Source: Halichondria panicea (lineage: Eukaryota; Porifera; Demospongiae; Suberitida; Halichondriidae). From it: a stretch of DNA of 64,000 bases. Positions 11,354-23,097 of this stretch are shown piece by piece (position 1 is the stretch's first letter; every line of letters starts with the position of its first letter). The notes beneath the pieces were generated by a model. The model did not search any database. It saw only the letters and a list, made by a program, of their open reading frames with translations, and had not been told where the DNA came from. Location of the stretch: assembly GCF_963675165.1 (NCBI RefSeq), contig NC_087377.1, positions 13,450,198 to 13,514,197 on the forward strand, given 5' to 3'. A program made the translations under genes and the position numbers.

Positions 11354-12050
11354 CATAGATTGAAAAGGAAGGGGATTGGAAACGAAAATTTTTGCGTGAA
11401 ACACTCCGCGTTATAGGGTGTGGCTAAAACTGCAAAGGAATAAATTTATAGTCAGCATGCTCATTACCTGTCTTGACTACTCTACAATGTGCTGTACATA
11501 GAAGCAGTGAAATTGATCACTTTTAATGTAAAAACTAAAGAGAATTTAGCTCTCGACTAAGCCACGCAGCCAATACAAGAAGGAATAGCTCTTACTATGA
11601 AGTCGTGGGAGGTCAAGCCGTGGTGTGTCTAAAAGTATACTAAAGCAGTTTGAAGGACTGTACGGCAAACGTTTATGAACAGTACAGCTTATCCATAGCA
11701 TGAAGCCATTCTATGTAGCACTTAGATACATAATAACCAAGTCAAGCAATGTCTTTTGCTGTTTTGACTTCACAGCAGGGAAAGAGGAAAGTTGACATAG
11801 AGTAATTCAAGCTAACTCAACAAAAATTGGAAACAGAGTAAAGACAACGGACTTGAGCTTGTCAGTGGTATAAACTCACCTCCCAGCTTCTGAGTGATCG
11901 CTAGTGGATAGGAGAGCTAGAAACAGTTAAAATACAACACAGAACGTTCAGTCACGAAAATATTCGCGAGCGCGAAATATAACGCGGAGTGTTTCAACAA
12001 TTATACAGGAAGGCCCGTTCGTTTCCAATACCCTTCCTTTTCAATCTATG
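11354..12050. mobile_element. 697-bp MITE, CATAGATTGAAAAGG ends, 7-bp target duplication
   Basis: CATAGATTGAAAAGGAAGGG at the left, its inverse CCCTTCCTTTTCAATCTATG at the right. ATCAAAT flanks both sides (11347-11353 and 12051-12057). The terminal pattern CATAGATnGA...GGGATTGGAAACG links it to the 6858-7365 element. No open frame of note. Confidence 0.8.
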
Positions 12051-12174
12051 ATCAAATACAATCCATACAGACAAAGGGATCGAGTGTTTCTTACCGGGAA
12101 TTAAGCATTTTAGGAAGTTACCGTCTAAAAGAGGTGAGTGAGACATATGAACTGATTTAACCCTTTAACCGTCA

Positions 12175-12194
12175 CGGGCCACGATCGTGGCCCG
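12175..12194. repeat. 20-bp perfect palindrome in the piggyBac left end
   Basis: CGGGCCACGATCGTGGCCCG is self-complementary over its whole length and lies 14 bases inside the transposon end, a usual place for subterminal transposase-binding sites. Confidence 0.8.
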
Positions 12195-12373
12195 CAATAA
12201 GTGACTTTTTTTGCGAAATTCTAATTCTGCGATACTTAGGAAGTAGCTCGAACTACGCACATCCCTGTATAGAGGAAGAGCTGTAGAATCACGTGCAATT
12301 TAGTCTAGAATTTTCCAAGCCACGTTGCTATGTTAAAATTTCATTAGCATCTTACCGCACGAAGTTTATAGCT

Positions 12374-12620
12374 ATGGCTAGGTTGTTTACTTGTGCTGAT
12401 GTGCTTGAACAGCTTGAGGACAGCAATGGCGATGTCTCCTCTGGTGATGACAGTGCCTATGAAGGAGAGGGGATAGTAGGATACCTCCCAAAGGCTACCA
12501 GCTTTATGCCAGACGCTGATGAACTGTCTGGGACTGAGGACATGCATGACATAGACCTAGACTCTAGCGCTATGGACCAGGACGGTGAAAGACCAGGAGA
12601 GGGCTCACTGTGTGACTCTG
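12374..12620 (+). pseudogene. piggyBac transposase N-terminal exon remnant
   Basis: ATG at 12374 opens a frame of about 82 residues that runs into a good donor (CTCTG then GTAAGT at 12621). It starts MARLFTCADVLEQLEDSN and is very acidic (clusters of D, E and S), as in the disordered N-terminus of piggyBac transposases. No DDD catalytic domain follows before the right end at 13075, so the rest was lost by internal deletion. The start is the first ATG after a region with no frame. Assignment rests mainly on its position inside the element. Confidence 0.6.
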
Positions 12621-13407
12621 GTAAGTAGTATAGTATAGCTAGAATATCAGTAGTAAGTATAGTATAGCTAAAATAGAATTAGCAGTAATGAACAGTCTTT
12701 ATGTGAGCTTGTAAATTTCATAGATCGTTCACCGAGCCCCACTTTCTCTCTGATGTCAAGATATATCTTAGCACTGTTACATTCAAATGATGTGAAAATC
12801 AAGCTCAGTCAAGCCTTTATACTATATGATAGGATGATCCATAAAAAAAAATGTTTGGATTTTATCTCACTGCTGGCCGGGCATTTAAAATGATAAAAAC
12901 GGGTGGGCGCAATAACCGTGGTTGCTATGGCAACACATGTTGCACCATTTTATTCCTTGTTGTATGGGCATTCTATTGGTATATGGTTGCTAGGCATTTT
13001 ATTGCTCTGGAAACCCGATAGAGAATTTACAGACATTTCACTTCACTGTTAATTAAGAATCCGACGGTTAAAGGGTTAAACATTGGACGTTAGTAAGCGA
13101 CATGAGACCTAAAAAAAATAGGTAAGCCACTTGATCTAGAGCACTGCATGCATGGCTCTGGGAGAGTCGATACATGTATTACGTAATTATTGTGAAGATT
13201 GTGAGCAGGTATATTTCGAGGGTATAACTTTAATGCGTGGAATGACCGGTTTTCGCAGATTTAATTTCGGTGGAATAGCAGCCTTTTGCAGCATTCATGA
13301 ATGCGATTAGGGTAAATATTATATTATAAATTTTTCGCTTAATCAGCGAGAGAACAATTATACCCTCGATTAAGCCTGGTCTGATGTATTCTATTGTCTA
13401 TACCATA

Positions 13408-13618
13408 TTACTAGAATATTTTGCGAGTGAAAAACCTTTGTGAATGAGCCAAATCAGTAGAAAATTTGACCCTTTGCGATCTAAATATTGCGTTCTGGAA
13501 AGGATCATGTGTATTTACTAGTGATAATTAATTTTAGGTTTTGCGGATTTAATTGTTGCGAATTGATCAATCCTCGCAAAGTTCGCAAATGTTTGATGCT
13601 CAAAAAACATTCTAGTAA
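13408..13618. mobile_element. 211-bp MITE with TTACTAGAATATTTTGCGAG end and TA duplication
   Basis: Left end at 13408, inverse end CATTCTAGTAA finishing at 13618, each flanked by TA. This is the best-preserved copy of the family also found in the sixth introns of A and E and near 44.2 kb. Confidence 0.75.
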
Positions 13619-13735
13619 TACGGTACGAAAACAGGAAGTGTATTAAAAAAGCTCTGAATATAAAGGAAGTAAACAATTGCAAAGTAGGTTGTCTAGTCAG
13701 CAATCACATTAACCTTCTGACTGTCAATAAATAAG

Positions 13736-14850
13736 ATGACACTAATAGAGATAAAGCTCATTAGAGTTCTTCTAATTTGCTTTCTGGCTGGCTTCAGCAC
13801 TGGTAAGACTGACTGTTCAATTATAGATTTCCTTACATTGCTGCATGTTTCATAAAGCACAATATTCAGTGAGTGTGGAGAGACCATGTCCAATGGAAAC
13901 AGTCACTTTCACTTGCACTGCTCCTGGAGATTCTTTGAGAGGGGAACTGTCAGATGATCCTCGCATCACTGTCCGTACTACTACCTCTCCTCTCAATGTA
14001 CCCATGGTTCTAACAGATTACACGTGGACACTGATCGCATTTGATAACAATACATTAACATCTACTCTGACAAGAACAGCAAAGATTGAGAATGAGATCA
14101 CTGTGTCCTGTGGGGTTACAATGCCTCCTCTAACCACTATAGGATCTTCAACAATTCAATTGATTGGTGAGTAAAAGTGTCACTTGATGTCTCGTCCATT
14201 GATGTATGGTAAAACATGTAGATCCACCAGGATCACCTTCTACCATAAGACACTCCATTGCAAGTAGCTTAGCCTATGAAGTTAATGTGACTGTTGGTTG
14301 GGACCCTCCTACTGAGACTGGTGGTAGAGATGACCTCACCTACACAGTGACCGTCTCACCTCCAGCCCAGCTCTCTGCTAATGTTCTCACATCCGCCTCT
14401 GTCACTGTGACTGCTCAATACAATGTGGACTACACTGTCAGTGTTGTGGCTATCAATTGTGCTGGGAACAGTACGACTACTGAGTACAACTTTAGGATTG
14501 GTGAGTATTATTATTTGGACACAAATTGTCAACTCAGCTAGATCCTTCTCAGGTAACTGTCCTGTGTTGACCGACCCCATGAATGGAGCCTTTGGACCAG
14601 TCTCCAGCAGATTACCAGGATCCACAGTAAACATCCAGTGTGATGCTGGGTATGTATCTGCTGTTACGACGGTAACATGTGAGGATACACTGATGTGGAG
14701 TCCAGACCCTGAGGCTATTGAGTGTACATCACTAACCACACCTACTCCCACAACTCGTGAGTTATAAGCTTTTGGTTATTATATAGTTATGCCTCGGTGT
14801 GTGCATGCGAAAGCGAGCTAGGTATAAGGTAGTGTGTTTGTATGTCTGCA

Positions 14851-14882
<32 letters not shown>

Positions 14883-15687
14883 GTGTATACAGCTGCTCAA
14901 TGCTAAATGAAGTGAAAGTAAGAGTTTTTATATAGGCATGTTTCTTGGATTCTTGCAATTAGTGGATTTACAAATGAATGCTTGGTTCTCGAGTTATGCC
15001 TAATTTTGCTTACTTGAAGGCTGTTGCAGACGCGTTAGAATTCTATGTAGCAAAGCCTATAGATATAACTTACTTAGTTTGCACTAGAACGCTAGCTATA
15101 TATAGTGTACGTAGCTACAAATGGATAATTAATGCAATCTCTATACACAGCCCCTCCAATGAACTGCACAGCTCCACTACTCTCACCACGAAATAGCACC
15201 ATCAGTGATCATTCAGTATCATCTATTCCCGGTACACAAGTGACCTTCCAGTGTGATGATGAACTGTTCCCTGAGGGGATAATGACTGTTACCTGTCTAG
15301 CTACAGGAAAGTGGGACAAAAATCCAGAGGAGATCGTCTGCAGAGGCAATTTTAAGTGTATTCAGTAATGTTTTTTCACACTTCTCTCTTGAACCACCTA
15401 CAGCTGCTCCTTGTAATTGTGCCAGCCTATCTGATGGGAGTCGATTTGATGAAGCTGTCTCCATCAGTGTGGTTGTCACGGCAGTTCTATTCATAATCAT
15501 TGGATTGTTGATGGGACTCTTGATCATGTTTTTGCTCATGCGTAAGAAGGCAGTGTACTCCCCAGCAGCTAAAGAGCAAGCTAACGTAGGACCCACTGTA
15601 CCAGCTTGTCCTGTTTATGAAGAAGTGTCACGCAAAGAGGAGATGGAACTGAACACTAACCAAGCGTATGGACCATTAGGACTGTAA
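13736..15687 (+). CDS. gene B: Ig-FN3-CCP2 transmembrane receptor, type II
   Basis: Six exons join in frame to 445 aa: 13736-13802, 13858-14166, 14222-14500, 14553-14756, 15151-15345 and 15404-15687. They encode a signal peptide (LIRVLLICFLAGFSTG), an Ig-like domain, FN3 (WDPPTETGGRDDLTYTV), two CCP domains, a membrane helix (VVVTAVLFIIIGLLMGLLIM) and a tail with KKAVYS, VYEEV and NQAYGPLGL. Three oddities stand out. The Ig exon has Gly (SLRGEL) where D has the core Trp (SLRWEA). It lacks the third CCP exon of C and D. Keeping frame from exon 5 to 6 requires a GC-AG intron (AGAG then GCAATT at 15346), because the nearby GTAATG would be phase 2. Probably a functional gene, with some doubt from these changes. 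Confidence 0.85.
14788..15080. repeat. dispersed repeat with GT microsatellite in intron 4 of gene B
   Basis: TATGCCTCG...(GT)n...CAGCTG...TTCTCGAGTTATG recurs at about 47340-47600 and 60700-61050 (there TATGCCTCGAGGCGTAGCCG). The pure GT run is about 14853-14882. Confidence 0.6.
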
Positions 15688-16750
15688 AACTTCTGGTAAT
15701 TTTCATCAACAGCTAATGTAGACGTACTGTAAAAAATTAATATAGCACTACAACCGTTCATTATCAACAACTCAAGAACAACGTAAACAATAACATTGCC
15801 ACTATATGTTTTGTTCAATACATGTACCCGCAGATGATAAAAGCATGTGGCATAAAGTTATAAGCAGCTGTAAATAAAAGACACTGTTTAGTGTCTACGA
15901 TGGGGTTTTAGAAGCCTCAGAATCTTAAAGGCACATAGTATCCTAGCTGAGTGCGGTATAAAAAGTGCATACTTGGGGTTTTTTTAAATCCCATGGACAC
16001 CAACAAAAGTGTGTCAAACTCATTTAGATACTAGTATGCGTGCGCAATCTCTCTTACATGGCTTCTATAGAAACCGTGATAAAAGCAAGTAAACGCTGTG
16101 AACGCTATGTCAAACCTTCACTGAAAGAAACTCCACACAATCTCAAACATAGAACAATAAAACAGCCACTCCCACTTTCTATATGTAGTACACAATTACC
16201 ACCTCTGAGGCACTTTTCACATGACTTGTAGATCACATAAAAGTTAGACACTGTTTTGGAGGTGTCTATGGGATTTAAAAAGAAGCCCAAAGGCACTGTT
16301 TAAGTATCCCGAGCGTAGCGAGGGTACTACAAGTGGCTGAAGGCTTCTAAATCACATGAACACCGACAAAACAATGTCTCTAAATACTAGTGCACATGCG
16401 CAAACCTTGACTACAATACAGCAAGTTTATTTTGCAGGATATACTAAGTACGTAAGTTGCAGATATACTAAGTCCCACAGTACACCTCATCTGAGGTACT
16501 TTTCCCATGTACAGTTAGGTACGTCTCTTATTAACTAATGTCTAATGTCTAGTATATGCATGCAAGTACAAAGGAATCCTAAATGACATAATAATATGTA
16601 CACAATTACCTGTACAGATGTTTAGGAGAAACTGCATGTTGACATAATTATACTATATTTGATTTGACATGCATGCAGTTGTCTTGAGTTGTTGGCCTAA
16701 GTCGTATTCGTTATACAAGCCTAAGTCATGTAGCTACGTATATAGATATT
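15688..16750. other. spacer after gene B
   Basis: AATAAA at 15873-15878 is a plausible poly(A) signal for gene B. The stretch about 15900-16350 has partly repeated and inverted blocks (for example TTTTTTAAATCCCATGGACACC near 15980 and GGTGTCTATGGGATTTAAAAA near 16260). No gene seen. Confidence 0.5.
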
Positions 16751-17086
16751 ATTCAAAGACTCACATTGCATTGTGTTGTTTTACATAGTGAGGTGAGACA
16801 GTTCACCCCAGAAGACTGCACCAGCCTATTGTCACTGCACTGTGAGGGGGGGGGGGAGTACATGTACATGTAATAAGTGGAGTATGCAGATCTCATTGAA
16901 ATAGGAAACAAGGACAGAGAAACATTGAAAACGTGCACTAAAAAAAGTTAAATACATGTAGTCACAGTACAATTTACGAAAATGTTATGTGGAATCTACT
17001 TTGAAAGTTTCTTACAGTGTCAGCTTTTGAGGAAATTTAGGTGAAATAGCTGGCTAAGAAATTTCAACCCAACCTATTGATAGTAC

Positions 17087-17729
17087 CAAGGGCGTATGAA
17101 GAGAAGAGGGCATGCAACTCACAATGTAAACTGTGTATGTGTCAAAAAACTGATGAGTCAGCAGGATACGCTATATTTAGCCAACCGCCCACTAGAGGAG
17201 GTTGGTCACGATTAAGTAAGATTCACGTGAGCTTATGTTTTCTATGTAAAAACTCCAAACCCATCCAAGCTGCTGAGTCGGCACTTTTTATCTACTTTCT
17301 TCCATTAGCTCGTTTATCTCTCTTGTATAACATCTCCTGTTAGTTTTTGAGTCGTAGTAGTTTAACACTATACCTGCTACATCAAGACAGGAGTCAAAGA
17401 AACCAAGAATTTGAGGCAACAACTCAAAGTTTGTGGTTTATGGCTTGTTGCTTCTAGTACAACTATGCTACTCACTTTCTAGTGTCACTGAGCATTGTTA
17501 GCATTATTTACTACTAGTATAGAGAGCTACAATCATCTGCAGTATGTTAGCTTAGCTAGCTTAGCTAGAATAGCTACTTTCTCTGTAAGTTTCCATATAT
17601 CTTCACCATGCACGCACAAAAACGGTGCACGTGCAATGCATTCTTTACTATTTTTATATATAAGACCCCGCCCATTTGTTTTCTGATAGATAGTATAGTT
17701 GCATGCCCTCTTCTCTTCATACGCCCTTG
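17087..17729. mobile_element. 643-bp MITE, 33-bp terminal inverted repeats, 7-bp target duplication
   Basis: CAAGGGCGTATGAAGAG begins the left end; the exact 33-base inverse ends at 17729. ATAGTAC flanks both sides (17080-17086 and 17730-17736). No transposase frame. Confidence 0.85.
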
Positions 17730-18386
17730 ATAGTACAACATACATCACTAAAGCAACTTTTTAGACATGCGTGCATAAATAATTACAAGTGCTAGAGTAT
17801 TTTTTGGATCACACAATGACATCAATGCACTGAACTTATAGTGATTCGTGCATGTATGTCGGACCTTCTCTGGGGTCATACTGAATGATACAATAAGTAT
17901 CCTTTATTCACCCATCTCACCAGTTTGAGCAGTGTCTCCAGGAGGTTGATGTGTTGAGGGTAGTGTCTGTGTTGTAGTGTCTCAGGGGAGAAGGGAGGAG
18001 GGAGGACACTCGGTCACCACACCCACTCACACCACTCAGCTCTCCAAGCAGGAGAATGGAACTGGAGGGTGTACAAGATTAGATTTGGTTAAAACTGCTA
18101 TTACGTATAATTATTATACTCTGCAGTGCCAATTTACATCACAACACACAGCACATTATTCATAAGCTCACTTGAGGATTCTCTTGTACACTGGCCCACA
18201 TTTATCTACCACAACATCTACAAAAACACATACCTTTATCACAAACACCTTGTACATGTACATAATTATAAGCTAGCATACCTTTATCCCATACCCCACT
18301 ACACCGTAAAGCTCCACACATCGTCATGGAAACACTACAACAGTACCACCCACCAGTCATCCCACGTAGGGTTCCAGACAATCCTT

Positions 18387-18390
<4 letters not shown>

Positions 18391-18465
<75 letters not shown>

Positions 18466-18486
18466 ATGTGTGTGTGTGTGTGTGTG
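18391..18486. repeat. GT microsatellite, about 95 bp
   Basis: Nearly pure (TG)n with one CATG interruption near 18465. Open frames across it are artefacts of the repeat. Confidence 0.95.
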
Positions 18487-20207
18487 GGTTGGTGGGTAGG
18501 GTTGAATTGTTGAGCTGTAATGTGTAAACATAATAAATATTATGTGTGCTACTGAACACATGATATCGGACTTTAGGTGATATAGGTTACACAGGCACTA
18601 TCACATGACCACCCACACACCTTAGTGCCCAGCTCTGCAGTGCAGATGCAGACTACATGCCTCTCTCACTGCATGGTTGGCTGCCTGGCTCTGGGATATG
18701 TAGAAGTCCACCTGCACACACATGCACCAACATCACTGAGACTGCTTCAATAATATTAATTTTATGAAAATTGTGAACTAAGGCCACACAAACTTAATGA
18801 CTTGTTTCTCAGGCCCTCGTGCTTCGATTTTTTGACCTCTCTTAAATCCTTTTATATACTCTGCTACTTTAATATTATGGTAATAATCGCCAGGTTTAAA
18901 ATTAAAATTGCCACATGATGGCACCTCGTGCCTTTCCTGACTTGTGCTTGACAGCTGAGTGTGTATTTTTTGTATGTGTATTTTTCCTAAAATGGTATTT
19001 TGTATGTACTTTTCCTGACATGTATGGAGGAGTGGCCAAGGTGTGGCCGGAAGTTTTTGCCCCACACACACAAAAAAAGCCTCCTCCTCCCCTCCTCGAT
19101 TGTTAATAGAATATGCCTGAGCAAGTGATCAAGTTTGTGTGGCCTAAGTATATATTGCTAACCTGCTGCTAATTAAATGATTGTAATGTCAGAATCGATC
19201 TTAAAATACCGCTATTTGACCCGCCAAAGAGTGTCGTTCTAACACACTGTCCATGGAAACACTCTTAGACTACTGTATAGCCAGTAATTTACGTGGGGTC
19301 AAAACATTCGAAGCTGAGCAATATTTATCAGTTCGTCGGATGAATTGCACAGACACATCAACATCACAACAAGATAGTTATTATAGTGATTACATAACGA
19401 TAGAGATCTTAACTAATTTAAGTGCTGCAGAAATATCATGTAGCTCGTCCACATTTGTGTGTTCTAATCACCCACTCACCACTTTGTGGATGTGCTGCTC
19501 GACCAGCTGCACTCCCCTGGTCTGTGTGACTACCCTCCAGGTCTCCTGAGAGTAGAGCCTCACACCCTCAGCCACATAGTACCTGAGGGGGAGGGAGAGA
19601 TAGTGAAATACAGTGTAACAATGAACAAAGGACCCTCGGAAAAACCGTGACACACCTCAACATTATTGAATGTGATAAATACGCGTAGCGAGGTTTCACT
19701 GCAGTGTATCCATAGTTACAGCAAGGACAATCTCGCTACCATTTATCAAGTGGTGAAAACCTACTGAACAATAAAGTACATAGGAGTGCAAATGGTAAGC
19801 ATCATTCAACCAATAAACACATTCTGTACTAGGGTGGGTAGATTTGGTAAAGATGTCAGAATGGATAAGCAATAAACACTCCGATTCAAAACAGAGGGTA
19901 TAAGATCCACTCTATAACTAGAGCACCGAAGTGCAAACCCTTTGGACATGGTGCCTACAACACAAAGATGGTTAAAAAAATTAACACTATAACGCCTAAT
20001 ATAAGTTAGAAGTTATAATAAAAAATATAAATAAATATTATTATACCAATCAAAACAGGCACCAACACGCGGTTAATACATGTACTCTCACTAGTGACTG
20101 CTACTGAACACATGCACACACACTCAACAGATTAGGATTAAAAACTAAAACCGGCTAAAAATAATGTTGACCTCAAAGACGAAGTAGACCTATATAGGAA
20201 TGCTGCA

Positions 20208-20640
20208 TCCACCATAACGGTAGGTTTTCATGTAGGTCCTATATATAAAAGTTATAAAAGAAAAAAACGATGTGTTTCTAGGATGTTTGTAGAGTTGCAG
20301 GTTTTGAATGCTTTTTGTAGTGGAGCATAATTTTGAAGTTAGCGGGAGACGGTTGTAGTGCAGAGCACCTGAATATTCAAAACTCCTTCGGTAATGTTCG
20401 GATTTTGGCTGGCCTATGTTTCCTGATCCACGGGTCCCACTGTACAGTGATGAATTGAGCTTGAACTTGTTCGTCAGGTAGGGAGGGGAAAGGTTCAGCA
20501 GACATTTGTGCACTTGGGTGAGCATGAATCTTTGGTGCCTTTCATGGAGTGTGATCCAGCCAAGTTGGTGCCTGAAGGGTGAGCTGCTGGTGCGTGGAGG
20601 TTTTGCCAATATCACACGTACGTATTCCATAGTTCTGGAA
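20208..20640 (-). mobile_element. LINE reverse transcriptase C-terminal remnant
   Basis: Minus frame reads LGWITLHERHQRFMLTQVHK, then LNLSPPYL, a TRGSGNIGQPKSE block and RSFEYSGALHYNRLP. This is the cysteine/arginine-rich tail common after the RT domain of CR1/L2-like LINEs. Neither the catalytic RT motifs nor an endonuclease are present, so it is a 3-prime fragment upstream of gene C. Confidence 0.75.
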
Positions 20641-20998
20641 CTACTATTGTCGATAAATGGTATCCAATGCATACAATTATACACTCACAAAACTAGTTAA
20701 CTTGATCAATGATGATATTTACTTCAATACATGACTGTATCCAGACTCTAATGTATGTCAAAAAGTCACTCAACACATGCAGTACGTATATTAATGTTGT
20801 TTTTTGTTTCCAACACCCCTATCTATTTTGTTTTCAACACCCCTATACTAACTCATTTGTGGGTGTAGATCAACAATGCAATGAGAACCCACCTTCTAGT
20901 TGAGAATTTAATAGGTTAGTGTTTCACTATAGGCTATATGGTGAGAACTGATCTGGCAGTCAAGTCATTGATAAAATACCTTTGTCCTGCCTCCATGC

Positions 20999-23097
20999 AT
21001 GATGACACATGCTGAGACTAGATCTATTTGGGTTTTAGTGGTTGGTAAGTCACTGTTTATAACTTGCATGCCAGTTGCTGTACAGTAACTAGTCTATCGT
21101 TTTGCTAGAAAGTTTCATGTTAGTGTCATGCATGCTTGCTCTCTTCACTATACAGGTGTACCATTGGTGTTTGGTAGTCTGACTCGTGACTACACTGAGA
21201 CGCCCTGTGTTGGGGATGTGATATCCGTCACGTGCACAGTGCCTGGAGTTTCCTTGGATTGGGACGTGCCTGATCCAACTAGGAATATACGAATTATTGC
21301 GTCAACCGAACCATTCCAACGAGATCAGTACTCAGTCACATTAGTGATACTCAACTCCACTAGTTCAATAATCACCTCCAGTTTGAGTTTCCCTGCAGCT
21401 GATGCGATCACTATTGGATGTTTTCCTATACTACAACCGGAGTTGAGGGAAGAACTCATCATACTGACAGCTAGTGAGTCTATTAGCCTGGGCTTTTTAC
21501 AATGCCATAAACCTCTTACTTTACAGCTACTCCTTTACCACCGACTGGATTCAGTGACTTAATTCTGAGCAGCTCAGCCATTGAAGTCAGTGTATCTGTG
21601 CAGTGGGACCCTCCTACTGAGACTGGTGGTAGAGATGACCTCACCTACACAGTGACCATCTCACCTCCGGCCCAGCTCTCTGTTACTGTCCTCACATCCA
21701 CCTCTGTCACTGTGACTGCCCAATACAATGTGGACTACACTGTCAGTGTTGTCGCTACCAACTGTGCTGGGAACAGTACAACAGCTGAATACAACTTTAC
21801 GATTGGTGAGTCAATATGGTCTTTATAAATAGCACACTATATTATTATACTGACCCCCTCTTATGCAGGTGGCTGTCCTGTGTTGACTGACCCCATGAAT
21901 GGAGTGTTTGGACCAGCCTCCAGCAGATTACCAGGATCCACAGTAACCATCCAATGTGATGCTGGATATGTATCTGCTGTTACAATGGTGACATGTGCGG
22001 ATGCACTGATTTGGAGTGCCGACCCTGAGGCTATTGAGTGTATATCACTACCCACACTCCCTCCCACAACTCGTGAGTTGAGTTCTTGATTTTACAAAAA
22101 CTTATTTGTTCACCTCACATGCAGCTCCAATGAACTGCACAGCTCCACTATCCTCACCACAGAATGGTACTATCAGTGATCATTCAGTACCAGCTATTCC
22201 CGGTACACAAGTGACCTTCCAGTGTGACGATGGACTGTTCCCTGAGAGGATAATGACTGCCACCTGTCTAGCTACAGGAGAATGGGACAAGATCCCGGGG
22301 AAGATCGTCTGCAGAAATGAGTCTAGTAAGCTATACCTGCATGGTTTATGGTTCGGTGTACTCAGATCAAAAGTTCGAATTACTAAAATTCAAATGAGCG
22401 TATAATTATAATGTTCAATTTTTACATCAATCATATTCCTTGTACCCAGTTTCCTGTGTTCTGCCTGCTCCTCCACTTAATGGAGCATTACTCACTAACT
22501 GTCAGAACACTAACCTAGTCGAGGGCTCAGTCATTACCTTCCAATGTGATCCTGGGTTTTCACTGGTGGGTGAAGCAACTGTCACTTGTAACAACTCTGG
22601 TCTGTGGGATCCCGACCCGGCTCTATTGGAATGTGTATCTAGAAGTTGTACGTACACACAAGTATACTATAATCATATAATTATATAAGCTGATACAAGA
22701 ACACACTTTTAGTAAAAATGAATAGCTATAATCATAGTCTTACTCTTGTGATGCACGCCCTCCCATTGTTTATTGGAACTCTCTATACATATATTTTTCG
22801 CTCTAAAAATGTTGCCTCCTCCCATGCACAGTTCAATCACCCATCCTATTTACCGGAGAGGTTCTTTCTATCAGTGTGGTTGTCACTGCAGTTGCTTTCA
22901 CAGTCATTGGATTCCTCACTGGACTCCTAGTGATGCACCTTTGCTCTCGTAAGAAGGCAGTGTACTCTCTAGCAACTGAAGGACAAGCTAACGTAGGACC
23001 CACTGCACCAGTTGGTCCTGTTTATGAGGAGGTGTCACCACCCAAAGAGGAGATTGAACTGAACACTAACCAGGCGTATGGACCAGTAGGACTGTGA
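20999..23097 (+). CDS. gene C: Ig-FN3-CCP3 transmembrane receptor, type II
   Basis: Seven exons join in frame to 503 aa: 20999-21044, 21156-21473, 21527-21805, 21869-22072, 22125-22325, 22450-22647 and 22832-23097. The start ATG at 20999 is chosen because the ATG four bases earlier runs into TGA. The signal peptide crosses the first junction (SIWVLVV then GVPLVF). Next are an Ig-like domain (CVGDVISVTCTVPG, LDWDV, GCFP), FN3, three CCPs, a membrane helix (VVVTAVAFTVIGFLTGLLVM) and a tail with KKAVYS, VYEEV and NQAYGPVGL. All introns are phase 1. The Ig domain is the most diverged in the array, while FN3 and CCP1 are almost the same as in B and D. The third CCP carries DPDPALLEC. Confidence 0.88.

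Larger units (their letters stand above)
12161..13075 (+). mobile_element. piggyBac derivative, 13-bp TIRs, TTAA duplication
   Basis: The element begins CCCTTTAACCGTC (12161-12173) and ends with its exact inverse (13063-13075), with TTAA directly outside each end (12157-12160 and 13076-13079). A CCC...GGG terminus plus TTAA duplication is diagnostic of the piggyBac superfamily. At 915 bp it is too short for a full transposase. It keeps one exon-like acidic frame (12374-12620) and a 20-bp perfect palindrome just inside the left end. Confidence 0.9.
16758..19583 (-). pseudogene. HEAT-repeat gene, copy 2 (decayed)
   Basis: The exon near 16758-16850 is a badly eroded version of NALVVQSAG. About 17908-18010 reads ETLQHRHYPQHINLLETLLK before a GTGAGATGG donor. 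About 18622-18712 starts FYISQSQAANHAVREA but then has a short insertion relative to copy 3 that shifts the frame. About 19476-19583 reads RYYVAEGVRLYSQETWRVVT and continues cleanly to QLVEQHIHKV and a GTGAGTGG donor. Exon order matches the other copies. Intervening sequence holds a 643-bp MITE and a long GT repeat. The frame-shifted exon argues against a working product. Confidence 0.6.

Noticed and set aside
18126..18561. Long open frames on both strands over the GT repeat
   Set aside because: They are translations of a (GT)n microsatellite (alternating C/V or H/T) with no domain or splice support.
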